The position numbers and the translations under genes are program-made. Positions 27,137 through 35,233 of a DNA stretch of 64,000 bases are shown in pieces. Numbering within the stretch: the stretch's first letter is position 1; the number at the start of each line of letters is the position of its first letter. Source of the stretch: CAWAMR01 sp963783095 (GTDB taxonomy: Bacteria; Planctomycetota; Planctomycetia; Gemmatales; Gemmataceae); the NCBI GenBank assembly GCA_963783095.1, contig CAWAMR010000020.1, forward strand, positions 1-64,000. The letters run 5' to 3'. Under the pieces are notes generated by a model. It was not told the DNA's origin. It worked only from the letters and a program-made list of their open reading frames with translations, and searched no databases.

Positions 27137-27394
27137 ATGTCTGACATTAACGACGTGCGAGCGATCAATAGCGAACTCGCCGACAAAATCAACGCGGAAG
27201 CGCGGAGTAACCCGCAATCGCCCTATGCCAACAAATTCGTCGGCATCGCTAATGGCCAAGTTGTAGTCATTGCGGATGACTTGCATCAAATGATCGAACA
27301 ACTACGGCAAATCGAGCCTGATCCCAGCAAAACCTGCGGCCTGGAAGCGAGTCGCGACTATGACGAAGTGATCGAAATCTGGGAGTTGCGTTGA
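27137..27394 (+). CDS. Small hypothetical protein paired with an aspartic protease
   Basis: An 85-residue protein from ATG 27137 with a strong AGGAGG ribosome-binding site. Sequence MSDINDVRAINSELADKINAEARSN..., then YANKFVGIANGQVVVIADDLHQMIEQLRQIEPDPSKT, a small alpha/beta protein with a beta-hairpin (FVGIANGQVVVIAD). Similar small proteins (DUF5678-like) precede retropepsin-like genes in cyanobacteria and planctomycetes. Its TGA overlaps the ATG of the protease gene (TGATG), implying translational coupling. A comparable pair lies at 63216-63859. Confidence 0.75.
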   Translation: MSDINDVRAINSELADKINAEARSNPQSPYANKFVGIANGQVVVIADDLHQMIEQLRQIEPDPSKTCGLEASRDYDEVIEIWELR

Positions 27395-27790
27395 TGCTTC
27401 GCGAAACGTGGCACTTACGACGTGGTCGGCCGAGTGTAGAGGTAGTCCTGACCCTACTCGTGGGAGGCCAACCCTTGTTGCGAACCTTGTTAGCCGACAC
27501 CGGAGCCGGTTCAAGCAATGCCGGCGTCGACTTCATCCTTGACGAAGACGATTGCCTGCTTTGCGGGCACTCCACTACGAATGATCCGGCTACGTGGTGC
27601 CTACGCAGGCTCGTTTCTGACTTACGGTCTTCGCGTTCGCCAACCCGCGCTGAGCTTCGACCAGAACCTCCGCGCTGTGGGCGTGTCATCAGTTCCGCCA
27701 GGATTTGATGGCATCGCCTGTTTCGGCTTCCTGAATCGCTTCACTTACGGCAACTTTGGCGATCCCAGCCAATTTGGCTTGGAGTGTTAA
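27394..27790 (+). CDS. Retropepsin-like (clan AA) aspartic protease, one frameshift
   Basis: Start ATG 27394, overlapping the upstream stop. The first frame reads VEVVLTLLVGGQPLLRTLLADTGAGSSNAGVDFIL: DTGAG is the catalytic Asp motif of single-domain retropepsin-like proteases. After a one-base shift near 27565 the second frame reads GAYAGSFLTYGLRVRQPALSFDQNLRAVGV, ending FGFLNRFTYGNFGDPSQFGLEC at 27790. Total about 130 residues, the size of clan AA domains that work as homodimers. Target unknown; the small upstream protein may be substrate, inhibitor or partner. Confidence 0.75.
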
Positions 27791-27916
27791 GGCGCAGAGG
27801 CAATAATCCACCAACCGACAAATCCGACACAAAATAAGACTACCGTCAGAAGAATGATGGCGATGAATAAACCGCGAACCCGGTTGTGTCCCAAGTGGGT
27901 TGATCTGGCCCGGCAT
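27787..27916 (-). CDS. Tiny single-helix membrane protein, frameshifted
   Basis: Not an obvious open frame. MPGQINPLGTQPGSRF starts at 27916. In the next frame the sequence continues IAIILLTVVLFCVGFVGWWIIASAP and stops at 27787. One base too many near 27870 explains the break. The result, about 42 residues with one membrane helix and a Trp-Trp-rich C-terminus, looks like a real small membrane protein. Its stop overlaps the convergent protease stop by two bases. Function unknown. Confidence 0.5.
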
Positions 27917-28002
27917 GGTATGCTCCCTTCCGAATTCAGTTTGGGCGATGTCATTATTGACTATTGAATTAATGGCAAATCCGATGCCGGTGTCCATCGG
28001 CT

Positions 28003-29526
28003 TTATTTCTTCATCGGAATGGGCAGAAACTCTTTGATCAACTTCCCGGTCATCGGATCGTTGAGCCGGACCATCCCATCAAAGCCGGCGGAGGCAACCA
28101 CCTTGCCATCGGGTCGGAATGCAATCGAATATACGGGCGTTTTTACGCCTTCAAACGTCGAAACCCGTTTCCCACTATCCACCTCGTAGACGCGCGCTTC
28201 ACCCGCGCCATCCAGACTGCTGCCCGCGGCGAAGTATTTGCCGTCCTTGCTGAATACCGCACAGTAAACCCGACCCGTGAATTTTTCGTAATCGCGGATC
28301 TTGTTGGCATCGTCGCCGATCACCCGCTTGACCTCGCGGTGCATTTTGTAGAGCCGGGGCTGACCGTCCGCGCCGGCCACGAGAATCTCGTCGTACAGTT
28401 TCAACGGAACTCCCGTAACATCCTTGGGCATCACTGCATATCTTGGCTTCAGCAACGTCAGAGCTTTGTTGAGTTCCACCACATTCGGGAACCACGAACG
28501 GGACAGTGCTTTGGCGATTTCGCTTGCAATTGCCGCCTTCAAGTCTCTTATGGGCCGACGATCCACCGCCAGCAACCCCCCTTTGAGCGCTCCGGGCGTG
28601 ATGCTCGTCACGTTATCGACGAACCGCTGCGTCGGAACTTCCGTCAATTTAACCGATCGATCCCTGCTCACCGACACCAAATGCAAACCATCTTGCGAAA
28701 ATACCGTTCCCATCACCCAATCCGAATGTGCTCCACCAAAGAGAACCTGTTGTCCGGATGTGGAATCGATGGCCCGGATCGTGTTGTCGGCGCAGCCAAA
28801 GGCAATCTTACTCCCATCGGGTGACCAGCTTGCGCCGTAGAGCGTATCGAACGTCGAGAGATGTGACAGAATCAGTTTGCGCTTCACGACATCCCAGATC
28901 TGCACTTCACCGAAGAGCGCTGGTGTCCCACCCACCGCGGCAAGCCAGCGGCCATCCGGCGAAAAAGCCAGCGATTGCACTCGTTCGGACAGGCCGACCA
29001 GTCGTGCGTGCAACTCGGAACCATCGGCCTTGAGCAACAGTATTTCGTGATAACCCGAGACAGCGAGCAGTTGACCATCGGGCGAGAACGCCACGGAATT
29101 GACGACGGGGGGCAGTTCGTAAATCGGGGGATGCTCGGCGTCGATCAGCCTGGCGCTGGCGGAAACGGGGGTATCATCGGTGGCACCCTGCGCGATCCAG
29201 GTGACGATCTTCTTGACTTGAGGCTCCGGCAGCGGATCTTTGCCGCGCGGCATCTCTACCTTGCCGGCCTTGGGTTGAATCAGAGAAACCAGGAAACTTG
29301 CTCCCGGCTTGCCGGGTACGATACCGGCTTTCTCGCGGTCGCCTTTCTTGAAGAGATCGGCGTAAACCGTCATGTTATAACCACCACCCATTTTTGCCGG
29401 CTGATGGCAACCCTGACAGTTTTGCTGAAAAATGGGCCGAACGTCCTTGTAATAGCTGACCTTTTCCGGTTCGGCGGCATGGGTCAATGGAGTGAGGAGC
29501 GCGAGCAAAAGAACAGATCGAATCAT
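28003..29526 (-). CDS. Planctomycete cytochrome c (PSCyt1-like) / WD40-repeat secreted protein
   Basis: A 507-residue protein from ATG 29526; the upstream ATG at 29550 would add eight residues before the signal peptide. Signal peptide MIRSVLLLALLTPLTHA. A single c-type heme motif CQGCH near residue 37 lies in the context YYKDVRPIFQQNCQGCH, typical of planctomycete-specific cytochrome domains. WD40 blades follow: NSVAFSPDGQLLAVSG, QSLAFSPDGRWLAAVG, GASWSPDGSKIAFG, CAVFSKDGKYFAAGS and SIAFRPDGKVVASAGFDGMV. Probably periplasmic and redox-linked; partner unknown. Divergent from the lipoate ligase gene. Confidence 0.88.
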   Translation of the reverse strand: MIRSVLLLALLTPLTHAAEPEKVSYYKDVRPIFQQNCQGCHQPAKMGGGYNMTVYADLFKKGDREKAGIVPGKPGASFLVSLIQPKAGKVEMPRGKDPLPEPQVKKIVTWIAQGATDDTPVSASARLIDAEHPPIYELPPVVNSVAFSPDGQLLAVSGYHEILLLKADGSELHARLVGLSERVQSLAFSPDGRWLAAVGGTPALFGEVQIWDVVKRKLILSHLSTFDTLYGASWSPDGSKIAFGCADNTIRAIDSTSGQQVLFGGAHSDWVMGTVFSQDGLHLVSVSRDRSVKLTEVPTQRFVDNVTSITPGALKGGLLAVDRRPIRDLKAAIASEIAKALSRSWFPNVVELNKALTLLKPRYAVMPKDVTGVPLKLYDEILVAGADGQPRLYKMHREVKRVIGDDANKIRDYEKFTGRVYCAVFSKDGKYFAAGSSLDGAGEARVYEVDSGKRVSTFEGVKTPVYSIAFRPDGKVVASAGFDGMVRLNDPMTGKLIKEFLPIPMKK

Positions 29527-29607
29527 GAGAACCTCAAAAGATGCGGGCATTGGTAGGATAGTGTTAAAATAGACGAAACGGTAAGAGAAGGGTAGTCGGA
29601 GTTGCGA

Positions 29608-30357
29608 ATGAATCAGAGAGAGTTACCTGCGGTGTGTAGACTCCTGCCGCTGACTAGCGCAGCCGGCACCACGCTCATGGCCGCCGATGAAACGATGCTC
29701 CATTGCGCTGCCGATCGCGGCCTTGCTTCTCTTCGATTTTATGGTTGGATCGAGGCCACGCTGAGCCTGGGTTACTTTCAGGCCAATGCGCTCCGCCTAA
29801 CGCCTGAGTTGACGTCGTTGCCATTTGTACGCCGATCTACCGGCGGCGCTGCGATCGTACATCATCACGAGGTGACATACGCGTTAGCATTGCCGGCCGG
29901 CTCTGCGCGGCAGAAAAAAGAATCGTGGATATGCCGCATGCACCACGTAATCGCCGAGGCGCTCGAACCATTCGGTGTCAAAATGCGAGCTGTCGTTTGT
30001 GGAGAAGAAAAGAAACTCGGTGAGGTGCTATGTTTTCTGCACCAAACGCCGGGCGATTTGCTGATCGACTCGCACAAGGTCGTTGGCAGTGCCCAGCGCA
30101 AATTGCACAGCGCGATTCTGCAACATGGCAGCATCCTGTTGCGGCAAAGTGCTCATACACCCTGCTTGCCGGGAATCAAAGAATTATCCGGAGTCGATCT
30201 CACAGCGGAAGTCGTTGCCGAGGCCATCGTGAAACAACTGGAAGCGCAAACAGGATGGAAAATGGAGCGAGGGGAATGGTCCATGGAGGAGCGGGCACAA
30301 ATTCAACAGATCCGCGAAGAGAAATATGGAACACACGAATGGAATTACAAACGTTGA
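29608..30357 (+). CDS. lplA: Lipoate-protein ligase family (BPL/LplA/LipB)
   Basis: A protein of about 249 residues from ATG 29608 (a TTG at 29602 also opens the frame). FVRRSTGGAAIVHHHEVTYAL is the conserved RR.TGGG.V.H motif of lipoate/octanoyl ligases; DLLIDSHKVVGSAQRKLHSAILQHGSILL contains the conserved lysine (K-V-x-G-S-A-Q) used for acyl-AMP binding. The C-terminal accessory domain of bacterial LplA is short or absent, so it may be an octanoyl/lipoyl transferase of the LipM type. The substrate would be E2 subunits or GcvH. It is convergent with the glycosyltransferase gene. Confidence 0.85.
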   Translation: MNQRELPAVCRLLPLTSAAGTTLMAADETMLHCAADRGLASLRFYGWIEATLSLGYFQANALRLTPELTSLPFVRRSTGGAAIVHHHEVTYALALPAGSARQKKESWICRMHHVIAEALEPFGVKMRAVVCGEEKKLGEVLCFLHQTPGDLLIDSHKVVGSAQRKLHSAILQHGSILLRQSAHTPCLPGIKELSGVDLTAEVVAEAIVKQLEAQTGWKMERGEWSMEERAQIQQIREEKYGTHEWNYKR

Positions 30358-30402
30358 AATGTGTCTTTTGTACGGCACGCGGCACGAAATGAGGCGCTTA
30401 CT

Positions 30403-30465
30403 GGGAGGGCGAGGCTCCCGCCGAGCCTCATGCGCTACCTAGCTCGGCAGGAGCCTCGCCCTCCC
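30403..30465. repeat. GC-rich 24-bp inverted repeat between convergent genes
   Basis: Arms 30403-30426 (GGGAGGGCGAGGCTCCCGCC...) and 30442-30465 match at 23 of 24 positions, with a 15-nt spacer. It sits between lplA (ends 30357) and the GT87 gene (ends 30469). It may act as a bidirectional terminator. It lacks the GTAG head seen in other elements. Confidence 0.85.
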
Positions 30466-30468
30466 GAT

Positions 30469-31677
30469 TCAAGCGTCAATCTTGACCGCATGCAGCATAG
30501 ACTTGTCGTGTCTCTCGATGCTCGCGCCAAGCCACCAATAACCCGCCAGCAAAGCCGGAGCGACCCATAGAAACCAGAACGAATCGATCCGCGACACATT
30601 CAAAATCAGCGCAGCGAAATTGATCGCGCTGAAAATAACGATCGCCCGAATTGCAATCGGTCGATCCCCGGCCTGGCTAATCTGGGCCGCGCGCTGGATG
30701 ACGGCCGGCAATAACAAAACCAAATCGAACGGCCAGGCACCATACGAAGCGGTTGCAAACGATACCAGCAACAGCGACGGGAATGCATCTTGCCAGTTCC
30801 AGGTCGTGTTGCGATTCCGCCAGCCCCAAGCCATCAGCCAAACGATGCCCAGCAATGACGGCACGAACTGGAGCCGAAACTGACGATCCTCGGTCATGAG
30901 CCGAATCACGGTCCCCAGCGTCGGGGAATGCCACTGGGAGGGAGGTCTTTCCGTCATGGCCTCCCAGTAGTCGTGATATACCGATGGGTTCGTCGTCAGA
31001 GGAATCAACGAAGCAACCAGCCCAACCGCCAGTCCCCCCGCAAGAATGCGCGAATTCAAGCGTAAACCTTGTATGACCAAAACCACCCAGACCAAATAGA
31101 CCAGATGGGGCTTGATCGCCAACAGCACCGTCACGGCCCCAGCTGCGATGCACCGACCCTGTTTGAGCAAGCCAAGGAAGGCAACACTGCCAAAAAGGAT
31201 AAAGGCCCCGATTTGTCCCGAGCGAATCACGAAGATTGTGGGCATGAAGATCAAAGCTAACAACCAGGCGATCCAGCGCTGGTTCAGCGGTGCCTCGTAA
31301 ATGCTCCACAACCAGTCGGCAGCGACCAGAATCAGCCCCATCGACAGAACTTGCCAGAACAATTGAGAAAGCCTGGGTGGAAGCAGGCCAAAGGGCATTA
31401 CTAAAGTCAAGGTCCAGGGCGGATTCCACATCATCGTGGGTTCGGAGTCATCGCGACCGGCTTCCTTCTGAAGTGGATGGAGCAATTCGGGATCGTAAGG
31501 ATTCTGGCCGAAGGCGTTGAGCCGGCCCGCCGACCAGTATTCGACGAAATCATCGGGAGGGAAGAGAGTCAAATCCTGAAAATAGATGCGGATGCCTTGA
31601 ATGGAACAAACAATCAGAACCAACAAGGATAGTCCCAGAAAGACTCGACGCGACGGAGAAGGAGGAAGAATCGGCAT
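30469..31677 (-). CDS. GT87-family membrane glycosyltransferase (DUF2029)
   Basis: A 402-residue protein with about ten hydrophobic segments (first at 11-30, then 110-130, 140-160, 165-185, 190-210 and so on). An N-terminal loop with acidic motif FPPDDFVEYWSAGRLNAFGQNPYDPELL matches the catalytic Asp region of GT-C polyprenyl-phosphate mannosyltransferases of family GT87. It probably transfers a sugar from a polyprenyl-phosphate donor across the inner membrane to a periplasmic acceptor. Specificity cannot be read from the sequence. The frame is complete. Confidence 0.8.
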   Translation of the reverse strand: MPILPPSPSRRVFLGLSLLVLIVCSIQGIRIYFQDLTLFPPDDFVEYWSAGRLNAFGQNPYDPELLHPLQKEAGRDDSEPTMMWNPPWTLTLVMPFGLLPPRLSQLFWQVLSMGLILVAADWLWSIYEAPLNQRWIAWLLALIFMPTIFVIRSGQIGAFILFGSVAFLGLLKQGRCIAAGAVTVLLAIKPHLVYLVWVVLVIQGLRLNSRILAGGLAVGLVASLIPLTTNPSVYHDYWEAMTERPPSQWHSPTLGTVIRLMTEDRQFRLQFVPSLLGIVWLMAWGWRNRNTTWNWQDAFPSLLLVSFATASYGAWPFDLVLLLPAVIQRAAQISQAGDRPIAIRAIVIFSAINFAALILNVSRIDSFWFLWVAPALLAGYWWLGASIERHDKSMLHAVKIDA

Positions 31678-31740
31678 AAGATCGGTAAAGAAGACATGCT
31701 AACCACAGCGCGGCGTAGCCGCAACCAAAAGAGTCAAAGG

Positions 31741-31898
31741 CTCGCCGAAGGCGAGCGTCGGGGCGTTAGCCCGACGTGGACTGCATCTGCCGAACCGCTC
31801 ATCTTTGCACCGGACATTCGCCGCTTGAATTAAATCCAAGCAACAGGGGGGGGTGGAGCCCACGTCGGGCTAACGCCCCGACGCTCGCCTTCGGCGAG
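31741..31898. repeat. Perfect 39-bp inverted repeat
   Basis: Arms 31741-31779 and 31860-31898 are exact complements over 39 bases, separated by 80 nt. Each arm contains two small hairpins (CTCGCC-GAA-GGCGAG and CGTCGGG-n7-CCCGACG). It lies in the 611-nt stretch 31678-32288, between the GT87 and DUF1501 genes, which holds no gene but three separate inverted repeats. Confidence 0.92.
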
Positions 31899-31952
31899 AG
31901 ATCGCCCTAAATCTCTGTACGGCGCAAGGATTTTCGACATTAGAAGTACAGA

Positions 31953-32077
31953 GAACACCGAGAAGACAAATTAAACCACAGATGAACATGGATCAATACA
32001 GATACCGTATTTCTGGACTTATCTGTGTTGATCCGGGTTCATTTATGGCGATTCTTTCAGATGTTTTCTCGGTGTTC
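31953..32077. repeat. Two-part hairpin with ACAGAT-type units
   Basis: Outer arms GAACACCGAGAA (31953-31964) and TTCTCGGTGTTC (32066-32077) are perfect. Inner arms 31976-32003 (CCACAGATGAACATGGAT...) and 32021-32048 (ATCTGTGTTGATCCGGG...) are imperfect. The whole can fold into a branched hairpin. It belongs to the tandem-unit class of intergenic repeats. Confidence 0.85.
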
Positions 32078-32166
32078 TGACCAGAGGCCATTTTCAGTTA
32101 CAATTCTGTTACAAGCGCATAAACTCTCATCCTGTAACAAGATACCATTTGAGGTCGGCGGGTTTT

Positions 32167-32225
32167 TCATAATCATAATCGTAATCATAATCCGATTAAG
32201 ATTATGATTATGATTACGATTATGA
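32167..32225. repeat. AT-rich hexamer hairpin (ATAATC/GATTAT)
   Basis: Arm 32167-32192 is built from ATAATC/GTAATC hexamers and pairs with 32200-32225 at 24 of 26 positions, with a 7-nt loop. Its base composition is strikingly AT-rich against the GC-rich neighbourhood. It is the third hairpin in the gene-free gap upstream of the GT87 gene and downstream of DUF1501. Confidence 0.88.
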
Positions 32226-32288
32226 TAGCTGGCCTCTTAAGACGTGGGCCGTATAGCGGGACCGTGACTCTGTGGTTAGCATGTCCTG

Positions 32289-33680
32289 TTAACCAACCAA
32301 CGGTTCAATCGGATCCCCCTTGGAAAGCAATATCGGGCGATTGGCCTGATCGTGCGTTTCCGAATGCGGATCGATGCCCAGGCAGTGATAGATCGTCGCA
32401 GTGAAATCTGCCGGTGTGGTAGGCAATGTCGCGGGATACGCCGCATTCTTGTCGGATTGGCCGTAGACCTGACCACCTTTGATGCCGCCCCCAGCAAATA
32501 GCACCGTATAGCAATCCGGCCAGTGTTCGCGTCCGCCGTTGCTGCGCGTGATCTTCGGCGAACGGCCAAACTCCGCAGCAACCACTACCAGGGTCTCATC
32601 CAGTTTCCCCGTCTTATCGAGATCGGTCATCAGGGCATGAAACGCTCGGTCGAAAGGAGGAACCAGATCCTCCTTGTGCGCTGAGAAATTGTTCCAGTGA
32701 GTGTCCCAGGCGAAGCCGTTGATGCCTTGCGTTCGTTGCCAGTTGCATTGCACGAGGCGAGCGCCGGCATCGAGCAGCCTGCGACCCAACATCACCGACT
32801 GACCGAAAAGGTTTCGGCCATAGCGTTCCCGTTCGGTTTTTTCGACGACGGAAAGGTCAACCGCTTTGCGAACTGCTTCGGAAGAGAGCACTTCGAGGGC
32901 TTTGGCCTGGTTCTGATGAATGGCTTGACTCATCGCCAGTTGATTGATTTGCGCGGATTGAGCATTCAGTTGTTCGACGAGACTGAGCCGGCGCTTCACG
33001 ACTTCGGCTTCTTCATTGGGTACCAGAGGCAGATTTTCGAGTTTGAAGTTATCGTCGTTGGGATTGCCGCCGGTCAGGAGCGGGTCGTATTTGCCGCCCA
33101 GTGATCCGGCAAATTGCCCGGCACGACGACCGCCGGCCACGTCCATTCGGTGAGGAACGATGGCGAATGGAAACATCGGCCCCTTGCCGGGAGCGAGTTT
33201 GGCAAGAACCGAACCCATGTGCGGCATATCGGCCCGGCTCATCGAGTTGACATCGGGAACGGAGCCGAGATACTGGTAGCCGGTAAACATCCAGTAGGAG
33301 CCTCGGCCGTGATCGTTATGATCGTGATACATGGTCCGAACGAGCGCGGACTTGTGCATCCACTTCGCGGCGAGCGGCAGCAACTCGGAGAAACGTACTC
33401 CCGTCAGAGATGTTTGAATGGTTTTGAACTCGCCGCGAATGTCTTCCGGGGCATCGGGCTTGGGGTCGAAGGTATCGAGTTGTGAGGGCGCACCGGAGAG
33501 ATAAAGGATGATGCATTTCTTCGCTTTACCAAAACTTCCCGACTTTGAGGTCGATTTCGCAGGAGCGGCCTGCAAGAGCGATGGCAACGCAATTCCACCC
33601 AGCGCCAAAGAGCCGACGCGGAGCATTTCCCGGCGATTCAGAGCGTCGGTCGGTCCATTAGTAGCCCAAAACCTGAGCAT
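32289..33680 (-). CDS. DUF1501 family protein with twin-arginine-type leader
   Basis: A 463-residue protein. N-terminal NRREMLRVGSLALGGIALPSLLQA is a twin-arginine-type leader. The body matches planctomycete DUF1501 proteins: KKCIILYLSGAPSQLDTFDPKPDAP, LVRTMYHDHNDHGRG, PHMGSVLAKLAPGKG and FDRAFHALMTDLDKTGKLDETLVVVAAEFGRSPKI, then GREHWP. The fold resembles alkaline-phosphatase/sulfatase enzymes, though the family's activity is not established. DUF1501 genes usually pair with a DUF1553 cytochrome partner, not present here. The frame is intact, so this part of the window is well read. Confidence 0.88.
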   Translation of the reverse strand: MLRFWATNGPTDALNRREMLRVGSLALGGIALPSLLQAAPAKSTSKSGSFGKAKKCIILYLSGAPSQLDTFDPKPDAPEDIRGEFKTIQTSLTGVRFSELLPLAAKWMHKSALVRTMYHDHNDHGRGSYWMFTGYQYLGSVPDVNSMSRADMPHMGSVLAKLAPGKGPMFPFAIVPHRMDVAGGRRAGQFAGSLGGKYDPLLTGGNPNDDNFKLENLPLVPNEEAEVVKRRLSLVEQLNAQSAQINQLAMSQAIHQNQAKALEVLSSEAVRKAVDLSVVEKTERERYGRNLFGQSVMLGRRLLDAGARLVQCNWQRTQGINGFAWDTHWNNFSAHKEDLVPPFDRAFHALMTDLDKTGKLDETLVVVAAEFGRSPKITRSNGGREHWPDCYTVLFAGGGIKGGQVYGQSDKNAAYPATLPTTPADFTATIYHCLGIDPHSETHDQANRPILLSKGDPIEPLVG

Positions 33681-34298
33681 GAACGATTCTCCAAGAATGA
33701 GACAGGCGGCTATCGGGTGGGATCAGCAGGCAGGAAAAAGCAACGGTTGAACCGGGCGGTTTGACGCCAGCTATTCTATTTGCCCATTTTGATCGCTGGA
33801 GTGAAGTTTTGCAAGAGTTAAGTTGATCTTTTCGACTTTGAAGTGGAAAACCCCGATTTCCAAGAAATCCTTATCACTTTTGCGAGCGGAAGAATGGTTT
33901 GCCAACGGAAATCCAAAAAGGGCCTGGAAAAGCGGTCTAGCGTTTTTTTATTTTTCTATTCTTAAAGCTACATACCAGGGGACGGATACGTTTACTTTTC
34001 CCCCGCTCTGTCAATAATAAACGTGCCCGTTCCCTTTTCCTCATTCGTTCCAAGCCCGACGGATTATGGGTTACTGGGAGGGTGGAACAGTTCGCATTCT
34101 GGCTTTACAGCGATATTTTTTTGCGGGTTTACAATCAGACTTTTTTTGGTTCCAAACCGGCGCTTTCGGCTCTTGATTTTGGCTCAGGTTTCTTGTTGAC
34201 AGTTTCTTGCTGACAATACACGTTATTTCTGTGCGCATGTCACTCAAGCGAGTGTTTTAGAGCGCATAACGGGTGAAAACGGTTGGGGAATATTCGCC
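33681..34298. other. 618-nt gene-free stretch upstream of the zinc-ribbon gene
   Basis: No plausible coding frame. It contains the inverted repeat at 33978-34039, several T-runs (33945-33952 and 34107-34115), and is more AT-rich than its neighbours. Promoters for the divergent DUF1501 gene (minus) and the gene at 34299 (plus) must lie here, but none is confidently recognised. Confidence 0.5.
33978..34039. repeat. Inverted repeat of the ACGTGCCCGTTCCC type
   Basis: 33978-33994 (GGGGACGGATACGTTTA) is the imperfect complement (14 of 17) of TAAACGTGCCCGTTCCC at about 34019-34034. The right arm, 34016-34039, is repeated exactly at 35100-35123. GGGGACGG...CG-type hairpins of this sort often accompany Y1 (REP-associated) transposases; that link is inference. 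Confidence 0.75.
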
Positions 34299-34586
34299 AT
34301 GACTGAAAGTGAAATCTTCATTATCGTCTGTTGGGGAGTGGTTGGAGGGCTTCTTTGCGGCATTATCAACAGCAACAAAGGCTACGATCCGGGAATGGGT
34401 TTTTTGGTTGGGTTGTTTTTCGGGCCGATTCTGGGGACGATTTTGCTGCTTGTCAGAAAGGACAACAAGAAAGGACTTGGATTACGGAAGTGTCCATTCT
34501 GCGCCGAGTGGATCAAGAAAGAAGCATCGTTTTGCAAGTATTGTCACAGAGACATACCGCCTGCAAACCCTCCAGCAGCGCAGTAA
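34299..34586 (+). CDS. Small membrane protein with C-terminal zinc ribbon
   Basis: A 95-residue protein. Two hydrophobic segments, IFIIVCWGVVGGLLCGII (about 6-23) and GFLVGLFFGPILGTILLLV (about 34-52), make a membrane hairpin. A zinc-ribbon motif CPFCAEWIKKEASFCKYC (CxxC-n10-CxxC) follows. Such 'two helices plus zinc ribbon' proteins are widespread and uncharacterised. With the next gene it lies between two exact 24-bp direct repeats (34016-34039 and 35100-35123). Confidence 0.8.
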   Translation: MTESEIFIIVCWGVVGGLLCGIINSNKGYDPGMGFLVGLFFGPILGTILLLVRKDNKKGLGLRKCPFCAEWIKKEASFCKYCHRDIPPANPPAAQ

Positions 34587-34691
34587 ACGATCTCGGAATC
34601 CATCCCAAGTTTGCGGCTCAGTTTCAACCGTTCGGGCCGTGGGTTACAATGGACAACGGGTAATGTTGTTTTTTGAATTTGGGGGGACATT

Positions 34692-35039
34692 ATGGAAACT
34701 CTACTGGATAGGAATGAACAATCTGGCAATCCAATTACATTCGGGGCTGTAAAAAAGCGCTTGGAGGGGCGAGAAATTCCACATGATGCGCAAATTGTTC
34801 GCAGCGAAAGCATGAATGGAGAAAGAACAACCTTGTGGCTCGACCCCCCAGATAATACGGTTCCGTTCAGATTGCGTAATCTGCTTGTTCTCATCAAACT
34901 CAACACGGAACACGTTGAGTTCAGTCTTCCAATCGGTGACTTGCAACAGCCGCAATCACGGCGACCGGAATATTATTTGAATGCTGTGCATTTCGATGCG
35001 AAACAGAACGAAATTGTGTTGGAGGTTTATCGGGCCTAG
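34692..35039 (+). CDS. Hypothetical 115-residue protein
   Basis: Start ATG 34692 with GGGGGAC upstream. A small, soluble-looking protein with alternating strands: AVKKRLEGREIPHDAQIVRSE, TTLWLDPPDNTVPF, LRNLLVLIKLNTEHVEFSL and LNAVHFDAKQNEIVLEVYRA. No signal peptide, membrane segment or known motif. I do not recognise the family. It follows the zinc-ribbon gene by about 105 nt on the same strand. Confidence 0.65.
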   Translation: METLLDRNEQSGNPITFGAVKKRLEGREIPHDAQIVRSESMNGERTTLWLDPPDNTVPFRLRNLLVLIKLNTEHVEFSLPIGDLQQPQSRRPEYYLNAVHFDAKQNEIVLEVYRA

Positions 35040-35040
35040 C

Positions 35041-35069
35041 GCCGGCCACGCTCCGACCACGAGGCCGGC
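35041..35069 (+). terminator. GC-rich hairpin after the 115-residue gene
   Basis: GCCGGCC (35041-35047) pairs with GGCCGGC (35063-35069) directly after the stop codon at 35039. No U-run follows within ten bases, so termination is only a positional inference. Confidence 0.45.
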
Positions 35070-35099
35070 CGCGGAAAGCCGAGTAGGATATCGGGGAAA

Positions 35100-35123
35100 A
35101 ATAAACGTGCCCGTTCCCTTTTC
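35100..35123 (+). repeat. 24-bp direct repeat, second copy
   Basis: Exact copy, in the same orientation, of 34016-34039 (AATAAACGTGCCCGTTCCC...). The two copies are 1,084 bp apart and bracket the genes at 34299-34586 and 34692-35039. No inverted partner is seen at this copy. Confidence 0.85.
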
Positions 35124-35233
35124 AAATTGATTTTGCAATCGCTTCACGCAGTGAGTACCATACACGTCTCACCCGCTACGTTAGTATAAGTACCTACCGC
35201 CGACGATCCCTCCAAACTCATCTGGCACCATAA

